NCBI RefSeq assembly: GCF_013404595.1
Contig: NZ_JABVAX010000002.1
Coordinates: 248,001-312,000, forward strand
DNA: 64,000 nt
Source: Jannaschia marina
Lineage (GTDB): Bacteria > Pseudomonadota > Alphaproteobacteria > Rhodobacterales > Rhodobacteraceae
Reading direction: 5' to 3'
Shown: positions 19,235 through 30,573 of the stretch, piece by piece
Layout: each line of letters starts with the position of its first letter
Position numbering within the stretch: the stretch's first letter is position 1
Notes under the pieces: model-generated
Told to the model about the DNA's origin: nothing
Database searches by the model: none
Seen by the model: the letters and a program-made list of their open reading frames with translations, nothing else
Made by a program: the position numbers and the translations under genes

Positions 19235-21604
19235 TCAGCCGGCGCGGCGGTCGGCTTCCTCGGAGTAGCGGCTCTCGGAGGCAAGGGCGAAGGTGCCCCG
19301 GCTGACCTTGCGGATCGTGCCGTCCCGCAGGAGCTGGCCGAAGCCGCGCAGACCGTCCTCTCGACTCATGTCGTCCACCGCTTCGGCGGCGAGGTGCAGC
19401 AGGCGCGGGCGGGAGAAATTGTCCTGCCCCATGACCTTCGCACTGTAGACAGCTGCGGCCTCCAGGATCTCCGGCAGGTCCTTGGCACCGACGTCGGCAG
19501 CGAAGGCCTCGAAATCCTCGGACCCGGCAAGGGCCTCGTCGCGGATCTCCGCCTCGGCGGTCCGGGTGGCACGGCGCGGCATGACGCGCTCCGTGGCCGG
19601 CTCCGGCGTGTCCTCGACCCGCTGTTCGGAGACGAGCACGAGGGGCGCGGGGCGCTCGGGGCGCGGCGTCCGGGCGCGGCGCTCCTCGCTCACCGGCGTC
19701 CGGCGCGGGCGCACGGTGCTGGCGAGGTCGGCGCGGTAGGCGTCGGCCTCCGTGTCCGCCTTCTCCTCGATCGGGCCGTCGGCGCGGCGGGCGGCAACGG
19801 CGGCCTTGAGGTGCGAGATGTTCGCGTGACGGCGCGACGCATCCTCACCGGAAAGGCGCGAGTCGGTCGCCGCGAAGAGGCGTTCCATGTCGGCGGCCTC
19901 CGGCACGGCTCCGCGGTTCGGCTCGGCGGTCTCGTCCTCTGCGATCACGTCTTCGCCGGTCTCTTCGTCGCTGGTCTCTTCGTCGCTGGTCTCTTCGCTC
20001 GATGCCGTCTCGATCTCGGCCTCCCACTCGGCGACCTCGTCAGAAGTGGCTGTGGTCTCTTCGTCGATCTCGGCGGCGACATGCTCTTCGTCTGCAACGG
20101 ACGCGGCGGGCCCCTCACCCGCAAGCGGTTCGATGGCCGTGTCGTCCGACACGGGGGTTTCGGCGTCGGAAGCGGCGTCCGCGTCCTCGGCCGGCAGGTC
20201 GGCGGCCATGGCGGCGGCGAGTTCGGCCTCGAACGCGGCGTCCGCCTCGGCTTCCGCGCGCTCGCCCTCGTCGTCCCGCCCGTCGCCGTCCTCGGCGGCC
20301 TCCGGTTCCGCATCGGCGGCGCGGATCGCGGCGAGTTCAGCCATCAGGTCGTCGTCGGCGTCGTCCGCGTCGGCAGATCCGGTGGGGTCGCGGTCGAGTT
20401 CCGCCTCGATCGCTGCGAGTTCGGTCATCAGGTCGTCGTTGGCCTCCATCCCGTCCGTCTCCTCGGCGACCTCTTCCGAGGTGGCGTCGGCGGTCAGCGC
20501 GGCGGCTTCGGCCTCTTGGCGGCGGACGCGGCGGATGCGGATGCGGCGCTGGCGGCGCTCGGCGCGGGTTTCCTCGACGGTGGCGTCCGACGGATCTTCG
20601 GCGACATCATCCTCGGGTGTTTCCGGGCGAGCGGCACCGATCTCCCCGTCAGGCGCTGCGTCGTCCGCCAGCACGTCGACCGCCTGTTCTTCGTCGGACG
20701 ACTCTTCTGTGTCGAAACCGTCCTCGACCGCTGCGACTTCTTCGTTGCCTGCGTCGTCGTCGTCCATTCCCGCCGGTGCGGCATCAACGGGCTGCACGTC
20801 CTCAGCCTCGGCGGTTCCAACGGCTTCGTCGTCCGTATCCATAGAGGGCAGGATCGCCGCCAGATCCGCGGCTAGCGTGTCTTCGCCAGAGACGTCCGCG
20901 ATCGTGTCGTCGGCTTCCGGCTGTTCGACCGTATCGCTCTCGGGAACGGTCTCGACGGTCTCGGCGCGTGCGTCCGCATCCTCTGCGAAAGCCGCTGCAA
21001 GGTCGTCCTCGACCATGCCGGCGATCATGTCTTCGGCGTGTTCGTCCTCCGAATAGATCGCGGACGACTGACGGTCGGCCTCGACCACGCCACGGATCCG
21101 CGCGAGCTTGGCAGCGGCACTTTCGGGCTCGAAGGCCGGTTCTTCGGGCGCGTCCTCGGCGGGCGCGTCCTCTGCAACCGTCTCCTCGGCAGTCTCGTCG
21201 ATTTCGGCCCGGGGCGTGTCATCGACGATACCTTCGACGCTGCCCGCGGCGTCCGCTGCGGCGGCTTCGGCCAGGCTGGCGGCGAGCGCGGGTTCGGTCG
21301 GAAGGTCCGTCGCCTCGAAGGCGGCATCCATGGCGGCCGGTGCCGGTACGGCGGACGGGCGCAGGACGACGCCGCTCTCGTCGGGCTCGGCGGTGACGGC
21401 CTGTTTGGCGCGTGTCTCGGCGATGGTGCGCAGCATCGCCATGTCGGGTGTCGGCGGCTCTGCACCGAAGAAACGATCCTCCGCGGCAAGATCGCGGAAA
21501 TACTCCGCAATGTCGGTCATGGTGGAGAACGGGTCGTCGAAACCTTCGAGCGTGCACGAAAACGTGCCGTAGGCGACGGTGAGAATCTTGTTTGCGGGAA
21601 CCAT
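19235..21604 (-). CDS. Large, strongly acidic, mostly disordered protein
   Basis: I do not recognise a characterised family. The 789 residues begin with an ordered segment (MVPANKILTVAYGTFSCTL, then DDPFSTMTDIAEYFRDLA, residues 1-60). About 600 residues rich in Glu, Asp, Ala, Thr and Val follow, with short repeats such as DDLMTELAAI and DDLMAELAAI. A basic/Pro stretch (about 640-670) comes next, and the protein ends in an ordered domain (ASRYSEE end; ILEAAAVYSAKVMGQDNFSRP and FGQLLRDGTIRKV). The start at 21604 has an excellent GGAGGTGA. There is no signal peptide or membrane helix, so it is probably cytosolic. The C-terminal part looks like a small helical interaction domain. Confidence 0.75.
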   Translation of the reverse strand: MVPANKILTVAYGTFSCTLEGFDDPFSTMTDIAEYFRDLAAEDRFFGAEPPTPDMAMLRTIAETRAKQAVTAEPDESGVVLRPSAVPAPAAMDAAFEATDLPTEPALAASLAEAAAADAAGSVEGIVDDTPRAEIDETAEETVAEDAPAEDAPEEPAFEPESAAAKLARIRGVVEADRQSSAIYSEDEHAEDMIAGMVEDDLAAAFAEDADARAETVETVPESDTVEQPEADDTIADVSGEDTLAADLAAILPSMDTDDEAVGTAEAEDVQPVDAAPAGMDDDDAGNEEVAAVEDGFDTEESSDEEQAVDVLADDAAPDGEIGAARPETPEDDVAEDPSDATVEETRAERRQRRIRIRRVRRQEAEAAALTADATSEEVAEETDGMEANDDLMTELAAIEAELDRDPTGSADADDADDDLMAELAAIRAADAEPEAAEDGDGRDDEGERAEAEADAAFEAELAAAMAADLPAEDADAASDAETPVSDDTAIEPLAGEGPAASVADEEHVAAEIDEETTATSDEVAEWEAEIETASSEETSDEETSDEETGEDVIAEDETAEPNRGAVPEAADMERLFAATDSRLSGEDASRRHANISHLKAAVAARRADGPIEEKADTEADAYRADLASTVRPRRTPVSEERRARTPRPERPAPLVLVSEQRVEDTPEPATERVMPRRATRTAEAEIRDEALAGSEDFEAFAADVGAKDLPEILEAAAVYSAKVMGQDNFSRPRLLHLAAEAVDDMSREDGLRGFGQLLRDGTIRKVSRGTFALASESRYSEEADRRAG

Positions 21605-21727
21605 TCGGGTCACCTCCACTCTAGTCCCGGGCGGGAAACCAGTTTCATTTCACCTTGCACATAAGCAAACGATTCCATTCAAATCGTGCCCTGTTCGGGA
21701 CCATTTGACGATGACGAGGGCGAATTC

Positions 21728-22417
21728 TTGCCAGATTCGAAACGCACGGTCCCCATTGCTGACATGCCCCAGACATTGGTCGGTGGGGCTCCGGTTAGCA
21801 CCCAGGTCCTGAAGATTGCCTTAACACATGGTCCGCGCGTGGTCGCTGTCGACGGGGGTGCGGATACGCTGCTGGCGGCGGGGGTCATGCCCGATCTTGT
21901 GGTCGGCGATCTCGATTCGATCTCCGGGACGGCACGGGATGCCTATGCCGACCGGCTCCATCACATCGCCGAGCAGGACAGCACCGATTTCGCCAAGGCC
22001 CTGCGGACAAGCCCCGCACCGTTCAGCATCGGGGTCGGTTTCATCGGCGCGCGGGTCGATCACTTCCTGTCGGTGCTGACCGAGCTGGCGCGGACCCGCG
22101 CGCGCGTCCTCCTTCTCGGCGAAGAGGATTGTCTCTGCATCCTGCCGCCCCGCCTGTCGCTCGACCTCGACCCGGGGACGCGGGTCTCGCTCTGGCCGGT
22201 CGGGCCGGCGCGGGGCGTTTCGACGGGGCTCGAATGGCCGATCGAGGGGCTGGCGTTCGGACCCGGAACCCGGACCGGCACATCGAACGCGGCGACCGGC
22301 CCGGTGACGCTCGACGTCGAGGGAACGATGGCGCTGATCCTGCCTGCGGCGGAATTGCCATCCCTGATCGCGGCGCTGACATCAGCCCCTCGCCCGGGCG
22401 GAGTGGCCCCGCTATAA
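21728..22417 (+). CDS. thiN: Thiamine diphosphokinase
   Basis: The enzyme pyrophosphorylates thiamine to TPP. It is identified by VVAVDGGADTLLAAGVMPDLVVGDLDSI and EQDSTDFAKAL, the paired Asp motifs of the TPK catalytic site, plus GFIGARVDHFLSVL. The start is uncertain: TTG 21728 has GAGG nine bases upstream and gives 229 residues; GTG 21686 and ATG 21764 are alternatives. It is followed after 27 bases by rpiA on the same strand. Confidence 0.85.
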   Translation: MPDSKRTVPIADMPQTLVGGAPVSTQVLKIALTHGPRVVAVDGGADTLLAAGVMPDLVVGDLDSISGTARDAYADRLHHIAEQDSTDFAKALRTSPAPFSIGVGFIGARVDHFLSVLTELARTRARVLLLGEEDCLCILPPRLSLDLDPGTRVSLWPVGPARGVSTGLEWPIEGLAFGPGTRTGTSNAATGPVTLDVEGTMALILPAAELPSLIAALTSAPRPGGVAPL

Positions 22418-22444
22418 CGCCGACGAGAGACCAGGGAGCCCGAC

Positions 22445-23233
22445 ATGTCCGCCACACCGAACCCCATCGACATGGCCAAGTACGTCTCGGCAAAGCGGGC
22501 GCTCGATTACGTCGAGGACGGGATGCGCATCGGGCTCGGCACCGGCTCGACCGCGGCCTGGATGGTGCGCTGCCTGGGCGAGATGGTGCGCCAGGACGGA
22601 CTGCGGGTCACGGGCGTGCCGACCTCGACGCGCACCGCGGAGCTCGCGCGGGAGTGCGGCATCCCGGTGGCCACCCTCGAAGACGTCAAGTGGCTCGACC
22701 TGACGATCGACGGTGCGGACGAATTCGACCCCGACCTGAGCCTCATCAAGGGTGGCGGCGGCGCGCTCCTGCAGGAGAAGATCGTGGCGACCGCCTCGGA
22801 CATGATGGTCGTCATCACCGATCGCTCGAAGCAGGTCGACCACCTCGGGGCCTTTCCCCTGCCGGTGGAGGTGATCCCCTTCGGCTGGCAGACGACGAAG
22901 GCGCTCCTGGAGGAGAGTCTGATCGGGATGGACGTCGCCGGGCGGCAGGTGACGCTGCGCCTCAATCGCGACGCGCCCTACCGCACGGACGAGGGCAACC
23001 TGATCCTCGACCTGCACCTGCGCCGGATCGGCAATCCGCGGCAACTGGGCCTCGTCCTCAACCAGATTCCGGGCGTGGTGGAGAACGGGCTCTTCCTCGA
23101 CATCTGCGACGTCGTCATCATGGGCGACGCGGAAGGAAGCGTCGAAGTGCGCGACATCAACAACGGCTCGGTCACGCAGGAGCGCGTGGACCTGCGCGAA
23201 GAGGACAACATCTTCGTCTCCATCGCCGATTGA
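22445..23233 (+). CDS. rpiA: Ribose-5-phosphate isomerase A
   Basis: A 262-residue isomerase interconverting ribose-5-phosphate and ribulose-5-phosphate. RpiA motifs: GLGTGSTAAWMV (phosphate loop), TSTRTAELAREC, DLTIDGADEFDPDLSLIKGGGGALLQEKI with the catalytic Asp and Lys, and DEGNLILDLHL. The C-terminus carries about 30 residues more than the E. coli enzyme. Together with gnd (32490-33887), part of the pentose phosphate pathway is in this window. Confidence 0.95.
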   Translation: MSATPNPIDMAKYVSAKRALDYVEDGMRIGLGTGSTAAWMVRCLGEMVRQDGLRVTGVPTSTRTAELARECGIPVATLEDVKWLDLTIDGADEFDPDLSLIKGGGGALLQEKIVATASDMMVVITDRSKQVDHLGAFPLPVEVIPFGWQTTKALLEESLIGMDVAGRQVTLRLNRDAPYRTDEGNLILDLHLRRIGNPRQLGLVLNQIPGVVENGLFLDICDVVIMGDAEGSVEVRDINNGSVTQERVDLREEDNIFVSIAD

Positions 23234-23244
23234 GGCCGCGCGTC

Positions 23245-23267
23245 ATGGTCGGGCCCGCCCCGACCAT
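23245..23267. repeat. Inverted repeat of the same family as 6152-6174
   Basis: ATGGTCGGG-CCCGC-CCCGACCAT: the 9-bp arms are identical to those at 6152-6174 and only the loop differs. It lies in the 54-base gap between the converging rpiA and gor genes, about 17 kb from the other copy. Confidence 0.7.
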
Positions 23268-23287
23268 CTCCGCCCGGTCCCATGACG

Positions 23288-24646
23288 TCAGTCGAGAACG
23301 CGCACCGGCTCCTTCATCGTCACCAGTTCCTCGGCCATGGTCGGGTGCACGGCGCAGGTGCGGTCGAAATCGGCCTTGGTGGCCCCCATCTTGAGCGCGA
23401 CTCCCACGAACTGGATCATCTCGCCGGCCCCCGGTCCGACGATGTGGACGCCGAGAACCCTGTCCGTCTCCTTGCTGACCAGCATCTTGAAGAGCACCCG
23501 CTCCTCGCCGCCGGCGAAGGCTTGCTGCATCGGGCGGAAGGCGGTCGCGTAGACGAGGGTCGGTTCCTGCTCGCAGGCGGCCTCCTCGCTGAGGCCCACG
23601 GTGCCCATCTCGGGCTGGGTGAAGACGGCCGTGGGGATGAGCTCGTGATCCACCGGCGTCTTGTTGCCGCGAAAGACGGTCTCGTGAAATGCGATGCCCT
23701 CGCGGATCGCCACGGGCGTCAGCTCCACCCGGCCCGTGACGTCGCCGATGGCATGGATCGAGGGCACGTCGGTCCGGCTGTAGTCGTCGACGCAGATCGC
23801 GCCGCGGCGGTCCAGCTTCACGCCCACGCCCTCCGCGATCAGGCCCTGCGTGTTCGGCTTGCGCCCGGTCGCCCAGAGGATGTCGTCGAATTCGTCCTGA
23901 TGGCCGCTCGACCCCTTGACCCAGATCCGGTCGCCCCGCTTCTCGATCTCGACGGGGGCGCAGCCGGTGTGGATCGTGACGCCCCGGCGTCCCATGCAGT
24001 CGGCGATGTGCCCGCGGGCCTCCTCGTCGAAGCCGCGCAGGATCTGCGCGCCGCGGATCATCATCGAGGTCTCGACGCCGAGGCCGTTGAAGATGCCGGC
24101 CATCTCGCACCCGATGTAGCCGCCGCCCACGATGAGGAGTTTGCGAGGCAGGGCCTCGAGGTTGAACACGTCGTCCGACACCATGCCGAGGTCGCCGCCT
24201 TTCATGTCGGGCCGGACGGGATGGCCGCCGGCGGCGATCAGGATGTGCTTCGCGGTGCGGGTCTGGCCGTTGCCCAGCTTGACGGTATGCGCGTCCTCGA
24301 CCGTCGCGCGGCCGTGGTAGATCTTCACTCCCGCCTTTTGGGCGTTGGTTTCGTAGATCCCCTCGAGGCGGTCCAACTCGCTGCGCATATGCCCCGAGAA
24401 GGCCGACCAATCGAAGTCACCCACCTTGGCGTCCCAGCCGTAGTCGCGCGCGTAGCCGATCGCTTCCGGGTACTCGGAGGCGAAGACCATGAGCTTCTTC
24501 GGGACGCAGCCGCGGATGACGCAGGTGCCGCCCATCCGGCTCTCCTCGGCCAATGCGACCTTGTGTCCATCCTGCGCCGTGAGCCGCGCCGCGCGGACCC
24601 CGCCGGAGCCGCCGCCGATGACGAAGAGGTCGTAGTCGAAATCCAT
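23288..24646 (-). CDS. gor: Glutathione-disulfide reductase
   Basis: A 452-residue FAD/NADPH disulfide reductase. Motifs are DLFVIGGGSGGVRAAR (FAD site), the redox-active Cys pair in GGTCVIRGCVPKK, KLLIVGGGYIGCEMAGIF (NADPH site) and the C-terminal catalytic His-Glu in CAVHPTMAEE. The GTCVIRGCVPKK form is typical of glutathione reductase rather than lipoamide dehydrogenase. The start at 24646 is the conserved MDFDYDLFVIGGG. A 40-codon upstream extension is low-complexity Arg/Pro and unsupported. Confidence 0.93.
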   Translation of the reverse strand: MDFDYDLFVIGGGSGGVRAARLTAQDGHKVALAEESRMGGTCVIRGCVPKKLMVFASEYPEAIGYARDYGWDAKVGDFDWSAFSGHMRSELDRLEGIYETNAQKAGVKIYHGRATVEDAHTVKLGNGQTRTAKHILIAAGGHPVRPDMKGGDLGMVSDDVFNLEALPRKLLIVGGGYIGCEMAGIFNGLGVETSMMIRGAQILRGFDEEARGHIADCMGRRGVTIHTGCAPVEIEKRGDRIWVKGSSGHQDEFDDILWATGRKPNTQGLIAEGVGVKLDRRGAICVDDYSRTDVPSIHAIGDVTGRVELTPVAIREGIAFHETVFRGNKTPVDHELIPTAVFTQPEMGTVGLSEEAACEQEPTLVYATAFRPMQQAFAGGEERVLFKMLVSKETDRVLGVHIVGPGAGEMIQFVGVALKMGATKADFDRTCAVHPTMAEELVTMKEPVRVLD

Positions 24647-24871
24647 GGGGCGCTCCTTGATCTGCCGGCCCAGACGTACGCCGGGCGGCCGCCGCGGGCA
24701 ACGCCGGGATGCGTGCGGAGGGCGCGCAGCGGGGGCTGCGCCGGCGCGCGGCTCCGTGGTTCGCAACCGCGTGACATGCGCCGTTCGCCGCGCCTTACCT
24801 GCTTGAACTTCCCCCCCTCTGGGCCAATGTTACACCGCAGCAAACGAATGCACGACGAAGGGACGATCCTG

Positions 24872-26059
24872 ATGGCAGGTAGCGGAGGCCCCTGGGGGGG
24901 CGGCGGCGGCAATTCCGGCGGTGGCCGGGGCAGCGACGGGGATCGCGGCCCGGATCGTCCGAACGGCGGCGGGCGCAGACCCCCGAACCGGGGCCAGCAG
25001 GGCGTTCCCGAGATCGACCAACTGATGAAGAAGGGGCAGGATCAGCTCCGTGTCCTGATGGGTGGTCGCGGCGGCGGCACCGGAGGCGGCGGCGGTGGCG
25101 GCGGGTTCGAGGTGAGCCGGCCGATGATCGCCATCGGGCTCTTTGCTCTCGCCGCGCTCTGGATCTTCTCGAGCGTCTATACCGTGCGGCCCGAAGAACG
25201 GTCGGTGGAACTCTTCCTCGGCGAGTTTTCCAGCACCGGGGAGCCGGGCCTGAACTTCGCACCCTGGCCCGTCGTCACGGCCGAGGTCATTCCGGTCACG
25301 ACGGAACGCACCGTCGACATCGGCGTCAACCGCGGCGCGCGCACCGAACAGGGCCTGATGCTGACCGGGGACGAGAACGTCGTCGACATCGACTTCCAGG
25401 TCGTCTGGAACGTCTCCGATCCGGCGATGTTCCTCTTCAACCTCGCGGCCCCCGAGGCGACGATCCGGGCCGTGTCGGAATCGGCCATGCGCGAGATCGT
25501 GGCGCGCTCGCCCCTGGCTCCGATCCTCAACCGCGACCGGGGCATCATCGCCGACGAGCTGCGGGAACTGATCCAGCGCACGCTCGACAGCTACGACAGC
25601 GGCGTGTCGATACTGCGGGTCAACTTCGACCGCGCCGACCCGCCCGAGCAGGTGATCGACGCCTTCCGCGAGGTGCAGGCCGCCGAGCAGGAACGCGACC
25701 GCCTGCAGTCCGACGCGGACCGCTACGCCAACCAGGTCCTGGCCGGCGCGCGCGGTGAAGCGGCGCAGCTTCTGGAAGAGGCTGAGGCCTACCGCGCTCG
25801 CGTCGTGAACGAGGCCGAAGGTGAGGCGAGCCGCTTCACCGCCGTCCTCGCGGAATATGCCAACGCACCGGAGGTGACGCGCAAGCGTCTCTACCTCGAA
25901 ACGATGGAACAGGTGTTGGGCGACGTCGACAAGATCGTCATCGACAGTGGCGTCCAGACCGGCGGGGGGCAGGGCGTAGTGCCCTATCTGCCGCTCAACG
26001 AATTGCGGCGTGACAGCGGGTCGAGCCGACCCGCCACCTCGGCCGGAGGGACCAACTGA
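24872..26059 (+). CDS. hflK: FtsH protease modulator HflK
   Basis: A 395-residue SPFH-family protein that forms the HflKC cage around FtsH in the inner membrane. It has a Gly/Arg-rich cytoplasmic N-terminus (residues 1-79), one membrane helix at about 83-103 (RPMIAIGLFALAALWIFSSV), then the SPFH domain (TVRPEERSVELFLGEF) and a long Ala/Glu helical region (AEQERDRLQSDADRYANQVL). AAGGGA precedes ATG 24872. ATG 24848 is a possible earlier start. The stop overlaps the hflC ATG by one base. Confidence 0.93.
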   Translation: MAGSGGPWGGGGGNSGGGRGSDGDRGPDRPNGGGRRPPNRGQQGVPEIDQLMKKGQDQLRVLMGGRGGGTGGGGGGGGFEVSRPMIAIGLFALAALWIFSSVYTVRPEERSVELFLGEFSSTGEPGLNFAPWPVVTAEVIPVTTERTVDIGVNRGARTEQGLMLTGDENVVDIDFQVVWNVSDPAMFLFNLAAPEATIRAVSESAMREIVARSPLAPILNRDRGIIADELRELIQRTLDSYDSGVSILRVNFDRADPPEQVIDAFREVQAAEQERDRLQSDADRYANQVLAGARGEAAQLLEEAEAYRARVVNEAEGEASRFTAVLAEYANAPEVTRKRLYLETMEQVLGDVDKIVIDSGVQTGGGQGVVPYLPLNELRRDSGSSRPATSAGGTN

Positions 26060-27072
26060 TGAAACGCTCCGCTTTCCTGCTTCCGGTCCTGGCCGCGCTC
26101 CTCGTGGTGGCCTTCTCCTCGATCTATGTCGTGGACGAACGCCAGAAGGCGCTCGTGCTGCAGTTCGGCCGTGTCGTCAACGTCAAGGAAGCGCCGGGTC
26201 TCGCGTTCAAGCTGCCGTTCTTCCAGAACGTAGTCTACTATGACGACCGCATCCTGAGCCGCGACGTCGATCCGATCGAGGTCACGCCGTCGGACGATCG
26301 CCGTCTCGTCGTCGACGCCTTCGCCCGTTTCCGCATCACCGAGGTGGAGCGGTTCCGGCAGGCGGTCGGCACGGGCGGTCTTGCCACCGCGGAGCAGCGC
26401 CTCGACCTGATCCTGCGGTCCGAGCTGCGCGAGGTGCTGGGTTCGGTTTCCTCGAACGACATCCTCTCCGAGGATCGCGCGGGTCTCATGCTGCGTATCG
26501 CGACGGGGGCCCGGGCCGAGGCCGCGGCGCTCGGGATCCAGATCATCGACGTTCGGCTCAAGCGTACCGACCTTCCGGCGCAGAACCTCGACGCGACCTT
26601 CGCACGGATGCGGGCCGAGCGGGAACGCGAGGCGGCCGACGAGGTGGCTCGCGGTCAGGAGGCGGCGCAGCGGATCCGGGCGCAGGCCGACCGGACAGTG
26701 GTCGAGCTGACGTCGGATGCCGCGCGGGACGCGGAGATCGCCCGTGGTGAGGCCGACGCGCGGCGCAACGCGATCTTCGCCGAGGCGTTCTCCCGCGATC
26801 CGGAGTTCTTCGAGTTCTATCGTTCGCTCACCGCCTACACCCGCGCGCTTCAAGGCTCGAATTCCACGCTTGTCCTGTCGCCCGACTCGGAGTTCTTCGA
26901 CTACCTTAAGACGGACCGCCTGACGGACGGACCGCTCACGCCGGCGGTCCAGCCCGCCCCCGAGAGCGCCGCCACCGAGCCGACCGATGCGGGCGCGACG
27001 CCCGAAACCCCGGCGGAGGATGCCAGCGATGGCGAGGCGGATGCGGCTGCGGCCCCGGCGAGCGGGAACTGA
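26059..27072 (+). CDS. hflC: FtsH protease modulator HflC
   Basis: A 337-residue partner of HflK. It has an N-terminal membrane anchor (RSAFLLPVLAALLVVAFSSI), the SPFH domain beginning YVVDERQKALVLQFGRVV, and the HflC-typical SRDPEFFEFYRSLTAYTRAL and DSEFFDYLK near the end. An acidic Pro/Ala/Thr tail of about 40 residues closes the protein and is longer than in E. coli. It starts at the last base of hflK, so the two are translationally coupled. Confidence 0.95.
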   Translation: MKRSAFLLPVLAALLVVAFSSIYVVDERQKALVLQFGRVVNVKEAPGLAFKLPFFQNVVYYDDRILSRDVDPIEVTPSDDRRLVVDAFARFRITEVERFRQAVGTGGLATAEQRLDLILRSELREVLGSVSSNDILSEDRAGLMLRIATGARAEAAALGIQIIDVRLKRTDLPAQNLDATFARMRAEREREAADEVARGQEAAQRIRAQADRTVVELTSDAARDAEIARGEADARRNAIFAEAFSRDPEFFEFYRSLTAYTRALQGSNSTLVLSPDSEFFDYLKTDRLTDGPLTPAVQPAPESAATEPTDAGATPETPAEDASDGEADAAAAPASGN

Positions 27073-27110
27073 CCGAACGACCATGCGCCACGCTGAGACA
27101 TGCCATGCAG

Positions 27111-27132
27111 AGGGCCGCCCCGGGGCGGCCCT
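27111..27132 (+). terminator. Perfect GC-rich palindrome after hflC
   Basis: AGGGCCGCCCC and GGGGCGGCCCT are adjacent, a 22-bp palindrome with no spacer, 38 bases after hflC. The following TTCGCTCG is only weakly T-rich. Probably a terminator separating hflKC from the protease gene. The 196 bases from here to the protease start hold no other gene I can see. Confidence 0.65.
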
Positions 27133-27328
27133 TCGCTCGTGAGGCGGCGGCTGCGGTGATCGGGTCTTGGCGGAAGGCGCGTGCGGCCCTACGTTGCGTC
27201 ACGAGGCGCTCTCACGCCCATGTGAAGACGCTTGCGTTGAAGAGTTGCGGACTGATGCGAACATGCAACGGACCGGGCGACCGACGCAAAGCGCGGGCGC
27301 AGACGGATTTTGTATCGGAGGGGAAACC

Positions 27329-28792
27329 TTGAACACAGACACCAACCTGCATGGGTCGATGGGCGCCGCGTATCGGGCGCTCACGGCTCTCGTGCTCGGG
27401 CTGGCGATGCTCCTGTCGACGGCGATGACCGCCGCGGCGCAGGGCCGACCCGACAGTTTCGCCGACCTCGTCGACCAGGTCTCTGGCGCCGTCGTCAACA
27501 TCACCACCAACACCAGCGTCGCCACCGGCGCGCGGGGGCCCAACAGCGGCAACCCGCTCGAGGACTTCTTCGAGGAGTTCCGCCGGCGCGGGGCCCCCGA
27601 AGGCGCGCCGCCGCAGCCGCCCGTCCGCCGCGGCAGCGCCCTCGGCTCTGGCTTCGTGATTTCGGAAGACGGCTACATCGTCACCAACAACCACGTCATC
27701 GAGAATGCCGACGAGATCCTGATCGAGTTCTTCTCCGGTGACGAGCTTCCGGCGGAACTTGTCGGCACCGACCCGAACACCGACATCGCGCTCCTGAAGG
27801 TCGAGTCGGAGGAGCCGCTGCCCTTCGTGCCCTTCGGCGACTCCACGGCGATGCGCACCGGCGACTGGGTCATGGCCATGGGCAACCCGCTCGGCCAGGG
27901 CTTCTCGGTCTCTGCCGGGATCGTCTCCTCGGTCGGGCGCGAGCTGTCCGGGGCCTACGACGACTACATCCAGACCGACGCGGCCATCAACCGAGGCAAC
28001 TCTGGCGGGCCGCTCTTCAACCTCGAGGGTCAGGTGATCGGCGTGAACACCGCCATCCTGTCGCCCACCGGCGGCTCGATCGGCATCGGTTTCGCCATGT
28101 CGTCGAACGTCGTCACCCGTGTCGTCGACCAGCTTCAGGAATTCGGCGAAACCCGCCGTGGCTGGCTCGGCGTGCGGATCCAGGACGTGGACGCGGAGCT
28201 TGCCGATGCGCTCGGTCTCGAGCGGGCGCGCGGCGCGCTCGTCACCGACGTGCCGGACGGCCCGGCCAAGGCGGCGGGCATCGAGCCGCGCGACGTCATC
28301 CTGACCTTCGACGGCACCGAGGTCGAGGACACGCGGGAACTCGTCCGCACGGTCGGCAACGCACCGGTGGACAAGGCCGTGCGCGTCGTCGTGTTCCGCG
28401 ACGGCGAAACCCAGACGATGCTCGTGACGCTGGGCCGCCGCGAGGACGCCGAGAGCGGTACGCCCGCCTCCGCCCCCGAGGAGACCAGCGAAGGCGACGT
28501 CATGGGCCTGACTGTGTCGAGCCTGACCGAGGAGTTGCGCGCGCAGCTCGGCCTCGGCGAGAATGCCCGTGGCCTTGCTGTCACCGACGTCGATCCGAAC
28601 TCGGACGCCTACGAGAAGGGCCTCCGGGCCGGCGACGTGATCGAGGAGGCCGGTCAGGTCGCCGTGAGCAGCGTCGCTGATTTCGAGGAGCGGATCGAGG
28701 CGGCCCGGGATGCGGGGCAGAAATCCTTCCTGCTGCTCGTGCGGCGGGGCGAGGACGCGCGCTTCGTCGCATTGCCCCTGGCCGAAGGCTGA
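27329..28792 (+). CDS. degP: Do/DegP-family periplasmic serine protease
   Basis: A 487-residue HtrA protease/chaperone. It has an N-terminal signal anchor (ALTALVLGLAMLLSTAMTAAA), then a trypsin-like domain with triad His122 (TNNHVIENAD), Asp152 (DPNTDIALLK) and Ser225 (INRGNSGGPLFN). Two PDZ domains follow, at about 290-375 and 395-480. The start is the TTG at 27329, with GGAGGGG eight bases ahead; ATG 27359 is an alternative. Placement next to hflKC groups two membrane/periplasm quality-control systems. A terminator hairpin follows. Confidence 0.93.
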   Translation: MNTDTNLHGSMGAAYRALTALVLGLAMLLSTAMTAAAQGRPDSFADLVDQVSGAVVNITTNTSVATGARGPNSGNPLEDFFEEFRRRGAPEGAPPQPPVRRGSALGSGFVISEDGYIVTNNHVIENADEILIEFFSGDELPAELVGTDPNTDIALLKVESEEPLPFVPFGDSTAMRTGDWVMAMGNPLGQGFSVSAGIVSSVGRELSGAYDDYIQTDAAINRGNSGGPLFNLEGQVIGVNTAILSPTGGSIGIGFAMSSNVVTRVVDQLQEFGETRRGWLGVRIQDVDAELADALGLERARGALVTDVPDGPAKAAGIEPRDVILTFDGTEVEDTRELVRTVGNAPVDKAVRVVVFRDGETQTMLVTLGRREDAESGTPASAPEETSEGDVMGLTVSSLTEELRAQLGLGENARGLAVTDVDPNSDAYEKGLRAGDVIEEAGQVAVSSVADFEERIEAARDAGQKSFLLLVRRGEDARFVALPLAEG

Positions 28793-28816
28793 GGCGCACC
28801 CGATAGTATCGGAAGG

Positions 28817-28840
28817 CGGGCCCCCCAAGGGGCCCGTTTT
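28817..28840 (+). terminator. Rho-independent terminator of the degP gene
   Basis: CGGGCCCC-CCAA-GGGGCCCG followed by TTTT, 24 bases past the stop codon. A textbook hairpin and U-tract on the plus strand. Confidence 0.92.
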
Positions 28841-28849
28841 CATGTCGGC

Positions 28850-30572
<1,723 letters not shown>

Positions 30573-30573
<1 letters not shown>

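Noticed and set aside
23282..24871. Long plus-strand open frame running antisense through gor into hflK
   Set aside because: It is the complement of the gor coding strand in a GC-rich genome. HflK homology and a Shine-Dalgarno begin only at 24872.
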